Below, piece by piece: positions 46,526 through 56,479 of a stretch of 64,000 nucleotides of DNA (within the stretch, counting starts at the first letter, position 1; the number at the start of each line of letters is the position of its first letter). Position numbers and translations under genes: made by a program. The notes beneath the pieces are model-generated. The model searched no databases, was not told where the DNA came from, and saw nothing but the letters and a program-made list of their open reading frames with translations. The stretch covers positions 468,691,501 through 468,755,500 of the forward strand of contig CM028130.1 in the NCBI GenBank assembly GCA_016271365.2, in the 5' to 3' direction. Source of the stretch: Neoceratodus forsteri. Taxonomy: Eukaryota > Chordata > Ceratodontiformes > Ceratodontidae.

Positions 46526-47260
46526 TCAGGAAAGATAGCTTCCAACTACAGCAGGCACTCTGTTGAATACTTAAAGCAGTTGTGCGAGGACAGAGGAGTC
46601 CCGTTTGAGGTGACAGCCAAAAAGCAGAACCTCATAGAGGCCCTGATGGTAGCAGATACCCAGAGCAGCGAGTCACCAACTGTGACTGAAAAGGACCAAA
46701 CCTCAAGTGTGATAGGGCTAGCGGCCAGTGCTGTGTCCAGGTCCTGTGAGGAGGACAGCAGGGCCACTGTCAGTGAAGGGCCACGGCAACATGGGATGGT
46801 CACCAGTATCCTGAATCTGAAGTACTCAGGCTGCAAATTGAGTTGTGCAGGATGGAGCTGGAGTTCCAGGAGAAGAGGGAGTGAGAGAGATGAGAGGCAG
46901 ACCGTAAGGAGTGTGAGCACCAGCAAGCTGCAGAATAGAAGGCAGAGTGAGAACAGAGGAGACAGACCATGAGGAGCATGAGCATCAGTGAGCTGCAGAG
47001 GAGAAGAGAGGAGCACCAGAGGCAACATGAACTGGAGACGCTACAACTCCAACCAGCGGCACCAGAGCAGGTAAGTAGCTTGGGTTTAACTGGGACTGCA
47101 GGACTGGGTTACAAATTGAACTCCAAATTAATAGCCAAATTTAAAGGGGGGATATGGATGCCTTTTAAATTCTTTTGAAAAAGTTTGCATTCCGGCTAAA
47201 ATTTCTAGAGAGTTCTGAAGCTTCCAGCTATCCTCGCTACTTACCAGGAAAGCTCAGGAT
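46526..47260 (+). pseudogene. gag: gag, N-terminal part with SAP-like motif
   Basis: The frame from 46559 reads VEYLKQLCEDRGVPFEVTAK then KQNLIEALMV. This is similar to the helix-x-helix of SAP DNA/RNA-binding motifs (L-x-x-L-C-x-x-R-G-x-x-K-x-x-L-I-x-x-L). A Glu/Arg-rich coiled-coil-like stretch follows (46840-47060). There is no clear ATG upstream of the motif and the frame breaks near 46970 and 47175. A SAP-like start is a feature I recall from some vertebrate gypsy gag proteins, but that parallel is inference. Confidence 0.65.
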
Positions 47261-47850
47261 GCATTGGGTCAAATGGACAATGAGAACAGTAATAATTACA
47301 GCAAACTAAAAGCTGCACTGTTAAAAAAGTTTGAATTAACTGCTAAATCGTACAGAGCTAAATTCTGCAAGCTCAGGAGAAGCCCTGCAATGAGCTATGA
47401 GGAGCTAGCCACGAAACAACATCAGTTTTTAAAACATTGCTGGGAAGGAATTGAGGCAAACTCTGTTGATAAAATTGAAACTGTGATTTTATTAGAACAG
47501 TTTTGTTGGGCATGCCCAGCAGATCTAAAAACCTGGCTAGAGGACTGAGATCCCAAAACAGTGCAAGAGGTTGTGGAACTCTTGGACCACTATGCCAAGA
47601 GCAGACCTGCTCTTAGAGCGAATGGGTTGGGCATGGCAGTGCAGAAAAGGAAGAGCGCCCCTTCAGGGCAGCTAAATCCCTCACTGCCTCCACCAAAACC
47701 AGTTAGCTCCAGGTTTCAGAGAAAAGATTTCTCTGAGAGAAGAACTGAATGTTGGATGTGTAAGGAAACTGGGCATATTGCCAGACAATGTCCCAAAAAG
47801 GTGAGCAATAATATACAGCTGGGTGCTAGAAAAGAAATGGGTTGTCTGTG
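47200..47850 (+). pseudogene. gag: gag, SCAN-like capsid region and CCHC zinc knuckle
   Basis: From 47264 the frame reads NYSKLKAALLKKFELTAKSY, then RAKFCKLRRSPAMSYEELAT and VILLEQFCWACPADLKTWLED. The order 'ALL-F-LT---YR--F', 'Y-ELA---', 'ET-ILLEQF----P-DL--W' matches the vertebrate SCAN dimerisation domain, which is thought to derive from Gmr1-like gag. An in-frame TGA at 47546 follows WLED. The same frame continues (47549-47800) to CWMCKETGHIARQC, a CX2CX4HX4C knuckle (47750-47791). The TGA is most simply a decayed CGA codon. Confidence 0.85.
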
Positions 47851-48300
47851 TGTCCCTGGAAACATGCCAGTGAACATGAGGGAACACATGCACCCAGTCA
47901 TGGTGAATGGTGTACAGACGCAGGGGTTAAGGGACACAGGAGCATCCCTGACCTTGGTAAAGGGGGATCTGGTACAGCCTGGTCAGCTTATACCCAATAA
48001 ATACATCACTGTACAGGACTTTGTAGGTTGGGAGAAAACATTGCCCCTCACTAGTGTTCTCCTAGACTGGGGTGAAACGGGAAAACTGTGCAACAGGTGG
48101 CTGTAGCCAAAACATTAGCAGTGGATGTGATTCTGGGAAACAATCTCCAGCAGGGGATGGTATGTGCAGGTACCCATAGCCAAGTGGCAAGGGAAAATTG
48201 TAGCTCCCTGAACCCCACAGCAACCAGTATGGAAACCATTGAGAGGCTGGTTTCCCAGCCTGTGTCTCCAGATGAGGAGACTGATAAAAAGGGGTAGAAA
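47850..48300 (+). pseudogene. Retroviral-type aspartic protease
   Basis: VNGVQTQGLRDTGASLTLVK (47906-47965) contains the catalytic D-T-G-A of retroelement proteases. 'VLLDWGETG' follows. The frame is lost by 48106, and a frameshift or small deletion joins it to the integrase frame. The gag and protease frames are continuous here, so protease may have been made as a gag-pro fusion. The dimeric enzyme would process Gag and Pol. Confidence 0.75.
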
Positions 48301-48356
48301 TTTCCCCAGTAGCAAGTAACCACACAGGCACCGAGGATTACTGTGAAGAGGGAGGG

Positions 48357-49835
48357 GTGACCCCTTGTCAGAGGGTTGGGATTCACAGTGATCCTGAGGT
48401 CCCTGATGCTAATGCTAGGTACCCTAGTTTAGCGACTGAAGGGGACCTGTCCCATGCCTTGGGACTGTGTGAGGGGTTTGCAGCTGCTCAGAGAAGTGAC
48501 CCTAGTTTAGAGAAGCTGAGAGCTTGTGCAGACTCTGATGGTGCACAGGGAGGTGACAGCAGACATAAGGTTTATTGGGAAAATGTACTTATGTATAGTC
48601 ATGCCGTACAGATAGAGGGAGGAATGCTAGACAGGCAGCTTGTCGTTCCCATGGGGTATCGTGAGCAGTTGCTCAAAATTGCACATGATATTCCCTTATC
48701 TGGTTATCTGGGAATTGTGTGCACTACACAGTGGTTGACCCAGAATTTCTACTGGCCTAGCTTCACCCAGCAGATGAAGGAGTATTGCAGGTCTTGTCAC
48801 CAGTGCCAAGAAATAGAGAAGGTGGGCAAGAAAACCCAAGCCACCCTGATTCCATTGCTCATAGTGGAGGAGCCATTCCAGAGGGTGGGAATGGATATTG
48901 TGGGGCCTTTAAATAATGCCAGCTCCTCAGGGAAGAGATTCATCCTGACTGTGGTGGATTATGCCAGCCCATACCCAGAGGCAGTCTCTCTATCCTCTCT
49001 GAGGATAGACAAAGTGTCAGATGCCTTACTTGGGATCTTCTCCTGTGTTGGGTTTCCACAGGAGGTAATCACTGATCAAGGGGGTTCCTTCATGTCGGAC
49101 CTGATGAAATGTTTATGGCAGAAGTGTGGGGTGGTGCAGAGATGCATGACACCGTATCACCCACAAGCCAATGGGCTTGTGGAACAATTCAATGGTACCC
49201 TAAAGTCAATGCTCCAGGCGTTTGCTGAACTGAATGGGAGGGCCTGGGAGAAATAACTTCCCCACCTGTTGTTTGCTTACAGGGAGGTGCCCCAAGAGTT
49301 GACAGGATTTTCTCCCTTCAAACTCTTGTATGGACACCAGGTACGTGGGCCCCTAGACTTGATCCGGGAGGACTGGGAAGGCAAGCATGCCACCCAGGGA
49401 ACTCCCATTGTGGATCATGTCCTTAGGTTTAGGGAAAGGCTGAAGGAGCTTATGGGGACAGCCCAGAGCAACCTGGCAGCTGCCCAACGGAAACAAAAAG
49501 TATGGTACAACTGTAGAGCCAGAGCACGCTAGTACATGGTGGGTCAGGAAGTCATGGTCCTTATTCTGGTCCAGAAAGACAAGCTGCAGGCTGTGTGGAC
49601 AGGACCGTACAAAGTGGTTAGGAAGGTAAATGATGTGAACTACATTGTGGAGTTTCTTGACCGTAGACAGACAGAAAGGATGTACCATGTCAACATGATG
49701 AAGCCATACACAAATAGGGCTGAAATGGTGTTTGCAGTGTGTAGTCATGGGGAGGAGATGGACGAAGGAGACCCTCTTCTGGACTTGCTGGAAGAGAGTA
49801 AGCAGAAGTCCTCTGTGGAGGCAGTAAAATAGTCT
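48357..49835 (+). pseudogene. Integrase, upstream of RT
   Basis: The frame from 48357 includes a zinc-binding region (LLKIAHDIPLSGYLGI and CRSCHQCQ), in which the usual second His (GHLG) is Tyr. The catalytic core has VGMDIVGPL (first Asp, near 48895), VITDQGGSF (second Asp, near 49075) and PYHPQANGLVEQFNGTLKSM (catalytic Glu, near 49180), followed by FAYREVPQELTGFSPFKLLYG. A chromovirus-independent GPY/F module (VWTGPYKVVRKVNDVNYIV) lies at 49600-49660. In-frame stops lie at 49254 and 49530; otherwise one frame runs from 48357 through 49832. Integrase precedes RT. Confidence 0.92.
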
Positions 49836-50800
49836 CCCCAGCTGACCCCGGGCCAGATCCAGAAAATAAGGGAGGTTTTATCAGACTTTGCCCCCTTGTT
49901 TAGCACCAAGCCTGGACTAACCCCCTTAGTGACACACGATTTGGAGACAGGGACACAGATGCCCATACGGTGGACAGCATATCGGGTGTCAGAGGCTGTC
50001 CAAAAGGACATTAGGTGGGAAGTGGAGGAGATGCTGGATTTAGGGATAATCCAGAGATCCCACAGTCCCTGGGCATCACCCATAGTCCTTGTACCAAACC
50101 AGATGGCTCGACTCATTTCTGTGTAGACTGTCATGGACTGAATGCAGTCACAAAGTCAGATGCCCACCCAATGCCCCGGACGGATGAACTCCTGGACAAG
50201 TTGGGGGGGTGACCTACCTTATGACCATTGACCTGATAAAGGGGTACTGGCAGGTAGAGTTGATGGGCAGAGCTAGGGAAAGGTTGGCCTTCATTACTCC
50301 TATAGGCTTATTTGAGCTTAAAGTAATGCCTTTCAGAATGAAGAATGCCCCAGCCACTTTCCAAAGGTTGGTGAACCAGGTGTTAAATGGTGCTGAGGAG
50401 TACGTGCTGGCATACCTGGATGACATTGCTATCTTTAGTACCAGCTGGGAGGTACACCTATCCCACCTTAGGGAAGTAGTGGGCAGGATACAGAGGGCCA
50501 GGCTCACTGTCAAAGCCAAGAAGTGCCAGGTGGCCATGGGAGAGGTGGCATACCTCGGGCATGTGGTAGGCCAGGAACAGCTCTGTCCAAACAAAATAAA
50601 AATAGAGGTAATCCAGGCATGGCCCAGACCAGAAACTGAGAAGCAGGTCAGGAGTTTTCTCGGGACAGCAGGGTACTATAGAAAAGTTGTACCCAATTAC
50701 AGTGCCCTGGTTGCTTCCCTATCTGACCTGACAAGGAAAAGGATGTCTAAGAAAATTACCTGGGGCCCAGCCTGTGAGGAAGCCTTTGCCAAGCTAAAGT
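49836..50800 (+). pseudogene. Reverse transcriptase
   Basis: It starts LTPGQIQKIREVLSDFAPLF, then [21 protein letters not shown], the conserved entry to gypsy [22 protein letters not shown] follows in another frame (50110-50175), then MTIDLIKGYWQVEL (motif A Asp, near 50225), FRMKNAPATFQRLVNQVL, YLDDIAIFS (catalytic YLDD, near 50415), VAYLGHVVG, RSFLGTAGYYRKVVPNYS and DLTRK. Frameshifts near 50105 and 50212 and a stop at 50800 (TAG, probably a former CAG) inactivate it. The spacing and motif set are typical of Ty3/gypsy. Confidence 0.93.
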
Positions 50801-51225
50801 AGGCACTGTGCAGTGCTCCTGTTTTGACAAGTCCTGACTATAGCAAACCTTTTATAGTTCAGACTGATGCCTCAGACATGGGTATTGGGGCAGTAATGAG
50901 TCAGACATCCAACCAGGGGAGAGATCACCAAATAGCCTACCTGAGTAAAAAGTTACTTCCCAGGGAGCAGGCATACTCTGCAGTGGAAAAGGAGTGAATT
51001 GCCATAGTGTGGGCCCTAAAGAAATTGGAGCCATACTTGTATGAGCAGCATTTTGTGGTGCAGACTGACCACAACCCCCTGGTTTGACCGACACAGATAG
51101 GGAAAAACAATGGTCGATTGCTAAGATGGAGTCTTGCTTTGCCAGGATATGACATGACCATTCTACATAGGGCTTGAGCGACCAATCAGAACTTAGATAG
51201 TCTGTCTCATGTTTATTAGGAGTGA
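50801..51225 (+). pseudogene. RNase H domain
   Basis: In the same frame as RT after the TAG: DYSKPFIVQTDASDMGIGAV (catalytic Asp of the TDAS motif), QIAYLSKKLLPREQAYSAVEKE then a stop, IAIVWALKKLEPYL, HFVVQTDHNPLV (the TDH motif) and a decayed tail to 51220. RNase H degrades the RNA strand of the hybrid. Stops at about 50997, 51087 and 51177 all look like single-base changes (CpG decay at TGA in two cases). No integrase follows, which confirms the pol order. Confidence 0.92.
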
Positions 51226-51277
51226 TCTGATTTGGGAAGCTCATCCCATGCAGGGATAGACCCCCCAAATTCAGTCT

Positions 51278-51290
51278 AGGTGGGGAGGAT
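51278..51290 (+). promoter_or_regulatory. Polypurine tract
   Basis: 'aggtggggaggat' lies directly before the 3' LTR start at 51291, where plus-strand DNA synthesis would be primed. Confidence 0.75.
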
Positions 51291-52552
51291 TGTGGCACAT
51301 GGACAGCTGGTTCTGATTTCAATATGATATTTTTTCTGCAACATAAAATATGTAAGGGAGTGTCTATCAGGAGAACATGCTGTTTTGCTGAAATTGACAC
51401 ATCAATCCCCCCAGGGATAAGTTCAAAGGACAGGAGGTAGCTTAAACTGCAGATATCTGAAATAAAATTACTTTGTTAAGTTTTCTTTGAAGCCCAGGAA
51501 ATAAAATATCCATTCATGATGTCCTCAGGGAAATCCTTTGACTTGCACTAGGCATCATGAAGGAAGGAGAAAATGCATGTGTTGGGGTGTCTCCCAAGAT
51601 AGCCAGTAATTACATCAAAGAGATTTTGATGTCTGAGTGAAACAGATCACAGACTTGTTCAAGAAGTCCAATATGCATGTGTTGGAGAGTGTCATCTAAG
51701 GAAGCCAGAATTATATCAAAGAGGCTTTGATGTCTGTGTGAAGCAGATCACAGACCAGTTTTGGCATGTCACATGAAGACTCATTTATGTCACCTATTTT
51801 TTTTTAAATATCTTAGTAGGACATCCTGTGTTATAAAATATAAATTTTAATATACCAAGGCGGAGTTAGGTGACCTCAGAGAGAAGGCCGGCTCAAGACA
51901 GCTTTTAAATATACTGAGCAGACCTTACACAGACACATTCATTTTCTGACTGAGAAAAGAGGAACATCAAAGCACTGAAAGACTAAGAAGTAAGGATACA
52001 GTAGCTAAGACCAGTCTGAGTATATGGGTTGTAGGAATTTCCACTTTTAAACCTGTTTTGTTTTTAAGGCTGTATGTGTAGAGATATCTTGTTCTGTATT
52101 TACTCTTTTCCTATTTTACCTATTTTAAAGTAAATATATATATTTTAAAAACAGAAACTGCCTGGTGTGCCTTGAAACTTCTAGTTATATAAGTGGAGTT
52201 TAGATGGTTATAGTAGACACTGTGCATGAGCTTATTGTGGTACCAAACTGGGAAACAGGTCAGAGTTCTCTAGGTCTTGCATAGAGTTCCTAGGGTTCAT
52301 TTTGTAACACCTGGTTAGGTGCCTGTAGGCAAAGATATCTGGACCCCCGAAGACAGAATTATCTGAGCCTGACAATTGGGTGAGCTAACAAGAGGTTATC
52401 AGTTTGAATCCCTCCAGAACTTGGGACTAAGGTGACTAGAACCCACAAAACAGACAAGAGGGTTACCTTGTTCTGCTAACTAGTCACAATTCTACACTCA
52501 GAGGTTGGCACTTTGGGAGTAGACAGATAACCTGCTGAATGGGTTTGTGACA
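51291..52552 (+). mobile_element. 3' LTR (1262 bp)
   Basis: It begins TGTGGCAC and ends TGTGACA, which is TG...CA. It carries the same 100-bp tandem block (51573, 51673) as the 5' LTR. It is uninterrupted and so gives the reference for placing the nested CR1. Both LTRs have a poly(A)-like 'gaaataaaa' and AT-rich stretches, but I cannot place R or U5 with confidence. Confidence 0.93.
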
Positions 52553-52557
52553 GTAAT
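52553..52557. repeat. Target-site duplication (GTAAT) of the gypsy element, right
   Basis: Identical to 41363-41367. Confidence 0.93.
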
Positions 52558-52760
52558 CTCTTTAGGAAATCCCTGGTTTCTATGTGTATGGGGTTTGTAA
52601 TGTTTTAGCTCTGTATGTCTGCTTTATCTAAGCTGCCTTTCTTGCTGAAAACTGAGGCAAAATATGTGTTCCGTATATCTGCCATTTCCTTATTTGTAGT
52701 AGCCATTTGCCCATCTATTTTTCTTAGGGGTCCAATTGTTTTGAAAAACAGCTAAAAGTT
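52553..52760 (-). mobile_element. Target LINE of the gypsy element, EN-RT linker
   Basis: The minus strand reads GPLRKIDGQMATTNKEMADI then RNTYFASVFSKKGSLDKADI (52730-52610), the conserved linker before RT in CR1-group LINEs. It continues across the insertion, with one GTAAT removed, into the frame at 41367 (...DFLKRLLAINPNKSGGPDG), without a shift. Confidence 0.85.
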
Positions 52761-54070
52761 CAATTTATAAAAGGTTTCCTATACCTGAGTTCACACGCAT
52801 AGTTCAACCAGAAAAGACAGAACACATTTCATAATTTGAACATCATTTTTTATTTCCTGCCCTCTTTAAAATAAATAATAAAATGATGTTACCCTGTTGA
52901 AAAAAATAAAAATTCACCTCAGATTCATAAGTATAGTAGACATGCTGACTGCAAAGGAGGAGATCTGATGGGGAGAAATGGCCCTTCTAAAGAGGGTCCA
53001 GAGGAGCAGAGATGCGGAACCACGTGTTTTTTAATCAGCTGTTCAATAATTCATTTATTCTTCTGTAAGTTCTCCGTTGTTCTATACTATCCATACAGTT
53101 TTAATACCACAAATACAGTACTACTAATCATTCAGAGGTTATGTTGTTTACAGAACCTGTTCCGATGCACTTGGCAGTTAAGACAATAATTTACTATCCT
53201 TTGCGACATCAGTTTCAGCTACTGTAACACTGTTACATGTAATTTGTTAATATCAATTGAAATGAATGAATGAACAAAAGCAAGCCTACCAGTCATGGAA
53301 TTAGTATTTGTGACTCATTTTATTTAGCAGTTTTATTTATTCAGTTTGTCTGAAATGCACTGCTGAGATTGCAGAAGGAACAGAAAACTAATACATAGGG
53401 AAGGAAAAACTATGACCCCTTTTCTGGTGTACGGTGTTTTCCCTCACTAGGAATGCCTGAGTCAAGATCAGTAATGGGGTTTTAAATATAACAGGAACAA
53501 TATTTATGTGAGTGGCTTTGCATTTGTTGAAAAGTTTTGGGTAACCCATCTTTGGTACAAGGAGTGTTTTATATTCCATTTTGTATAACCATAAAATACC
53601 ACAACCTTGTCTCACCACCATCAGCACCTTCTTTGAGAGGTCACTACTTCAATTTTCTTGTAGTATTTTTATTAGAAAAAAACTGAGTGGGTTAAATCCT
53701 GCCATGATAAAGAGAAAGTGATGATCATAAAGTTGGGAAGAGCTTGGGTTGTGTGTGTGTCTGCTATCAACCAGTGATTCTCCATAATCCATATTTGCTT
53801 TAGTTGGTTATCTGCTTCAGCAACACTTGTTTTTGGCATCCCTGACAGTGAACAACCCACCATGAGGCTGCAGCTGTATTGGGTGCCAGTCACTATTTTT
53901 TAAGCATTAAGGCAGTGAGAAAGAATTTGTTAAATCTCAGTGGAATATAGTACATGGCTTACCTCTTCTCCATGTATCTTGTGATGTCTGCAAGGTTAGA
54001 TAAACATGCAGTAAGCAACCTCTGCTCATGCATTAATGTCTAGCTATCTTAAAACTGACCTTAATTATAA
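52761..54070. other. Unassigned interval
   Basis: About 1.3 kb, AT-rich, no recognised gene, RNA or repeat. Confidence 0.6.
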
Positions 54071-54295
54071 GAGGTAGTCTGGTCTATGGTTAGGGCACCA
54101 GCTTGGGAACTGGCGGAATGCAGGTTCATATCCCACTATTGATAAATACTCACCATGTGACATTGTACAAGTCACTTAATCTGCCACTGCTTCTGTCCAC
54201 CCACTTGTGGAAATGGGTAGAAGCAGGATCCACTGGAAATAAGATGTTGCATATCTGCTCTGCTATTACAGGTAAATTAACTGTAAAAAGAAAAT
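54071..54295 (+). mobile_element. MIR/CORE-type tRNA-derived SINE
   Basis: The head looks tRNA-like, with A-box-like 'tggtctatggttagggc' and B-box-like 'ggttcatatcc' (54123-54133). The MIR-like core 'gtgacattgtacaagtcac' followed by 'ttaatctgcc' (54157-54186) is the hallmark of MIR-related SINEs. The A-rich end lies at about 54275-54297. It is diverged and probably old. It is not a functional tRNA because the acceptor stem does not pair. Confidence 0.75.
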
Positions 54296-54339
54296 TAAAT
54301 GGTTGAGGGCGCATACATATGTATTCTGTGTTTATGAAA

Positions 54340-55327
54340 TACTGTGAATTTGTGTGTGGGGTATGCCATGGTAGGGGACCCATGGTGACAGCTGTGGATA
54401 GGATCCATGATCATGTAAATCCAACCCTGACAGTGACACTGGGGGGTACCCAATCTCACAGTATCATGATCAAGACCCCTCTGTCATTTATTCCCTCAAC
54501 CTGTAAAAAGAAAACCCTCTATCAATATATTTTGCGCCATTACCATCCCTCCACCCGACCTGCCCACTCAGTACCCACCACTTTGCCCCACCCCCCAGCT
54601 TTTACTTATCCATTGGGGGTCCAACACTGTAATCCTCTTTGGTCCGCAAACGCAGCTTCACTCTTCCATGCTGGACTGCAAACTGAAGAAACAGGTATGG
54701 GGTTCAATGTATTTCAATGTATTTAAATGGTGTTTTGAACTTAGTGGCATGATTTAGGCATTTTTACATATTTTTGTCCCAAATGTTTAACATGTCTTTT
54801 TTGGGACCCTACCTCGTGAACAATTGAACTGTCAATAGGCAAATCTGTCCTGAAAGGTAAGTTCATGGTCCCTGCAAAAAAATCATCATTCAAGCAGTAT
54901 CCTAACATTTTCTCTGCCCTTGTTCATGAGGTGGGGTCATAAGAAGGCTATGTAGAAAATTTGGTTCTATGGATGGGTTAGAGACAGGTGATGGAGACTT
55001 TACCTATGTGGGGTTAGTGTAAATATCACCAACACAGGGGAGGACTTTGACAAGGGGCATAGGTGAAGAACATCGGACCAAATTAATAATTTCTACGGGA
55101 ATATCAATTTTAAGTAACTAATTATGTTACATGATTATTTTTTACAGTTATGTGTTTCAGTTATTTTTTATTACTTTATTACATTAGGGGCTTTTACATT
55201 ACCAAATCTGCACAAGTAAATCTTGACTTTCACCACTTGTGCCACTCCTTCTCTCGTTTTATTCTAAATACTACAGTACACCACTGCCACATACACTATG
55301 CAAAGAAACATTCGGCATTGACAAATG
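54340..55327 (+). repeat. Unclassified dispersed repeat, copy B
   Basis: It shares with copy A (38180-41189) the hairpins (54366-54466), a C-rich stretch (54540-54600), 'ttggtcc' and 'aggcattttt', 'cctcgtgaac', 'tgaggtggggtcataagaag', 'gtgtaaatatcaccaaca' and the right end 'cattcggcattgacaaatg'. It has only one unit of the 297-bp part. No protein domain is recognisable; the open frame at 54319-54726 is a passenger. Confidence 0.7.
54366..54466 (+). repeat. Hairpins of dispersed repeat, copy B
   Basis: CCATGG 54366-54371 with CCATGG 54380-54385; TGGAT 54395-54399 with ATCCA 54403-54407; TGACACTG 54434-54441 with CAGTATCA 54459-54466 (7 of 8). The third is in the position of the TGCCGAGGGGG hairpin of copy A: the loop keeps 'ta/gcccaatc' and the right flank keeps 'atcatga'. 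The arms have different bases but still pair. Confidence 0.6.
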
Positions 55328-55378
55328 TTTTTTTAATTCTGTATATGCTCCCTGTGTTTATGTATTCTACCATATTTC

Positions 55379-55379
55379 T

Positions 55380-55453
<74 letters not shown>

Positions 55454-55470
55454 TCTCTCTCTCTCTCTCT
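55379..55470. repeat. (CT)n microsatellite
   Basis: About 45 CT units with two interruptions. Confidence 0.95.
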
Positions 55471-56479
55471 TTTTAGAGCATGTGGGTACTTTGAACCCAG
55501 GAATGTGAGTAGATCCCTTCCAGTGCAATTCCTATGCAATGAAATTTGTGTGATTGCAACACTTACTTCTATCTGTTCTCCATTTGTTGTTCTCTTTTGA
55601 AAACTGGGGTCAGCGTTTTGTGCTATTTCTAATGTGCAAAAATACTCTTGAGGAGTTTTGTCTGCTTAGGTAAATGCGACAAATACTAATAGTTTGTAAT
55701 GAATTAATACTTTGAAATCCAGCTTCATTTTCCATGAAGCTAGTTTTATATTATGTTTTACGTATTTTTCAAATTTTATTTTTATTGTTTCCCATTTACA
55801 TGACAATGGTTACACTGTATAGTAAATACACCATCAGTGCATGCAATTTTCAGGAACACGGTCCCATGATCACAAGGAAAAACATGTATTTACTATACTG
55901 AGATACATCATGTGTGGGATACCTGCATATGCTATTATTTAAGTAAACCTTCAGTTTGTGCTGTGCTTGTGAGTCCAAGAACAACATAGCTATTTTGAAA
56001 TGTCTGAAAATTGTTCAACATTAAAGTCCAGAAAATCATATCCCAACTGGGACTGATGGTGCCATACTGTATGTTATCCTTAAAGTTAAACAGCTAACTA
56101 AACTTCTTTCAAACAGTAGACGTATAGCAGAATATAAGGTGTAACACAGATCCCCTCACCTCCTACAGTCACAGTACCTTTAACAAAACATACAATTCTA
56201 CAGTACATTTGCCCCTTACTGGTATCTAAAAGTAGAGAAATGTATAATAAACTTTAAACCATATAAACTTTCACAGAATGAGCTATATGTGTCAGAACCA
56301 ACACCACATCCATATTAACCATTGTTTCCAGCATGGAGTAACATTTGATAAACATTTGCAATAAAAAGTCATTAGCTTGTAAAGTCACCTTGTAGCAGAC
56401 TAAATGGATGGGGGAGCCATCTAGAAACAGCCTGGCCACAAAGATGGGATATGAGTGTTAACAGTCTGTTAAGGTAAAA
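55471..56479. other. Unassigned interval
   Basis: AT-rich with no recognised gene, RNA or repeat. Confidence 0.6.

Larger units (their letters stand above)
41368..52552 (+). mobile_element. Gmr1-like Ty3/gypsy LTR retrotransposon (with nested CR1)
   Basis: Two 1262-bp LTRs (the 5' one split by a CR1) flank, in plus-strand order, gag with a SCAN-like domain and a CCHC knuckle, protease, integrase, RT and RNase H, then a polypurine tract and the 3' LTR. Without the 3.7-kb CR1 the element is about 7.5 kb. Integrase upstream of RT is the unusual pol order described for Gmr1-like elements of fishes and other deuterostomes; most gypsy elements have integrase last. All coding parts have stops and frameshifts. 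By eye the LTRs differ at roughly 15 of the first 190 positions, so the insertion is old. No envelope gene is seen. Confidence 0.93.

Noticed and set aside
47546..47548. Programmed stop-codon readthrough in gag
   Set aside because: Many other stops in the element are decay; CGA to TGA is the simplest explanation.
46300..52560. Endogenous retrovirus with envelope
   Set aside because: RNase H is followed within about 65 bases by the PPT and 3' LTR, leaving no room for env; RT and integrase look Ty3/gypsy.
54071..54140. Functional tRNA gene
   Set aside because: A and B boxes are present but the cloverleaf does not close and a MIR-like core follows, so it is a SINE head.
54319..54726. 135-codon ORF
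   Set aside because: Lies across the dispersed repeat; the homologous part of copy A has no such frame.
55150..55508. ORFs with long Ser-Leu runs
   Set aside because: Translation of a (CT)n microsatellite.
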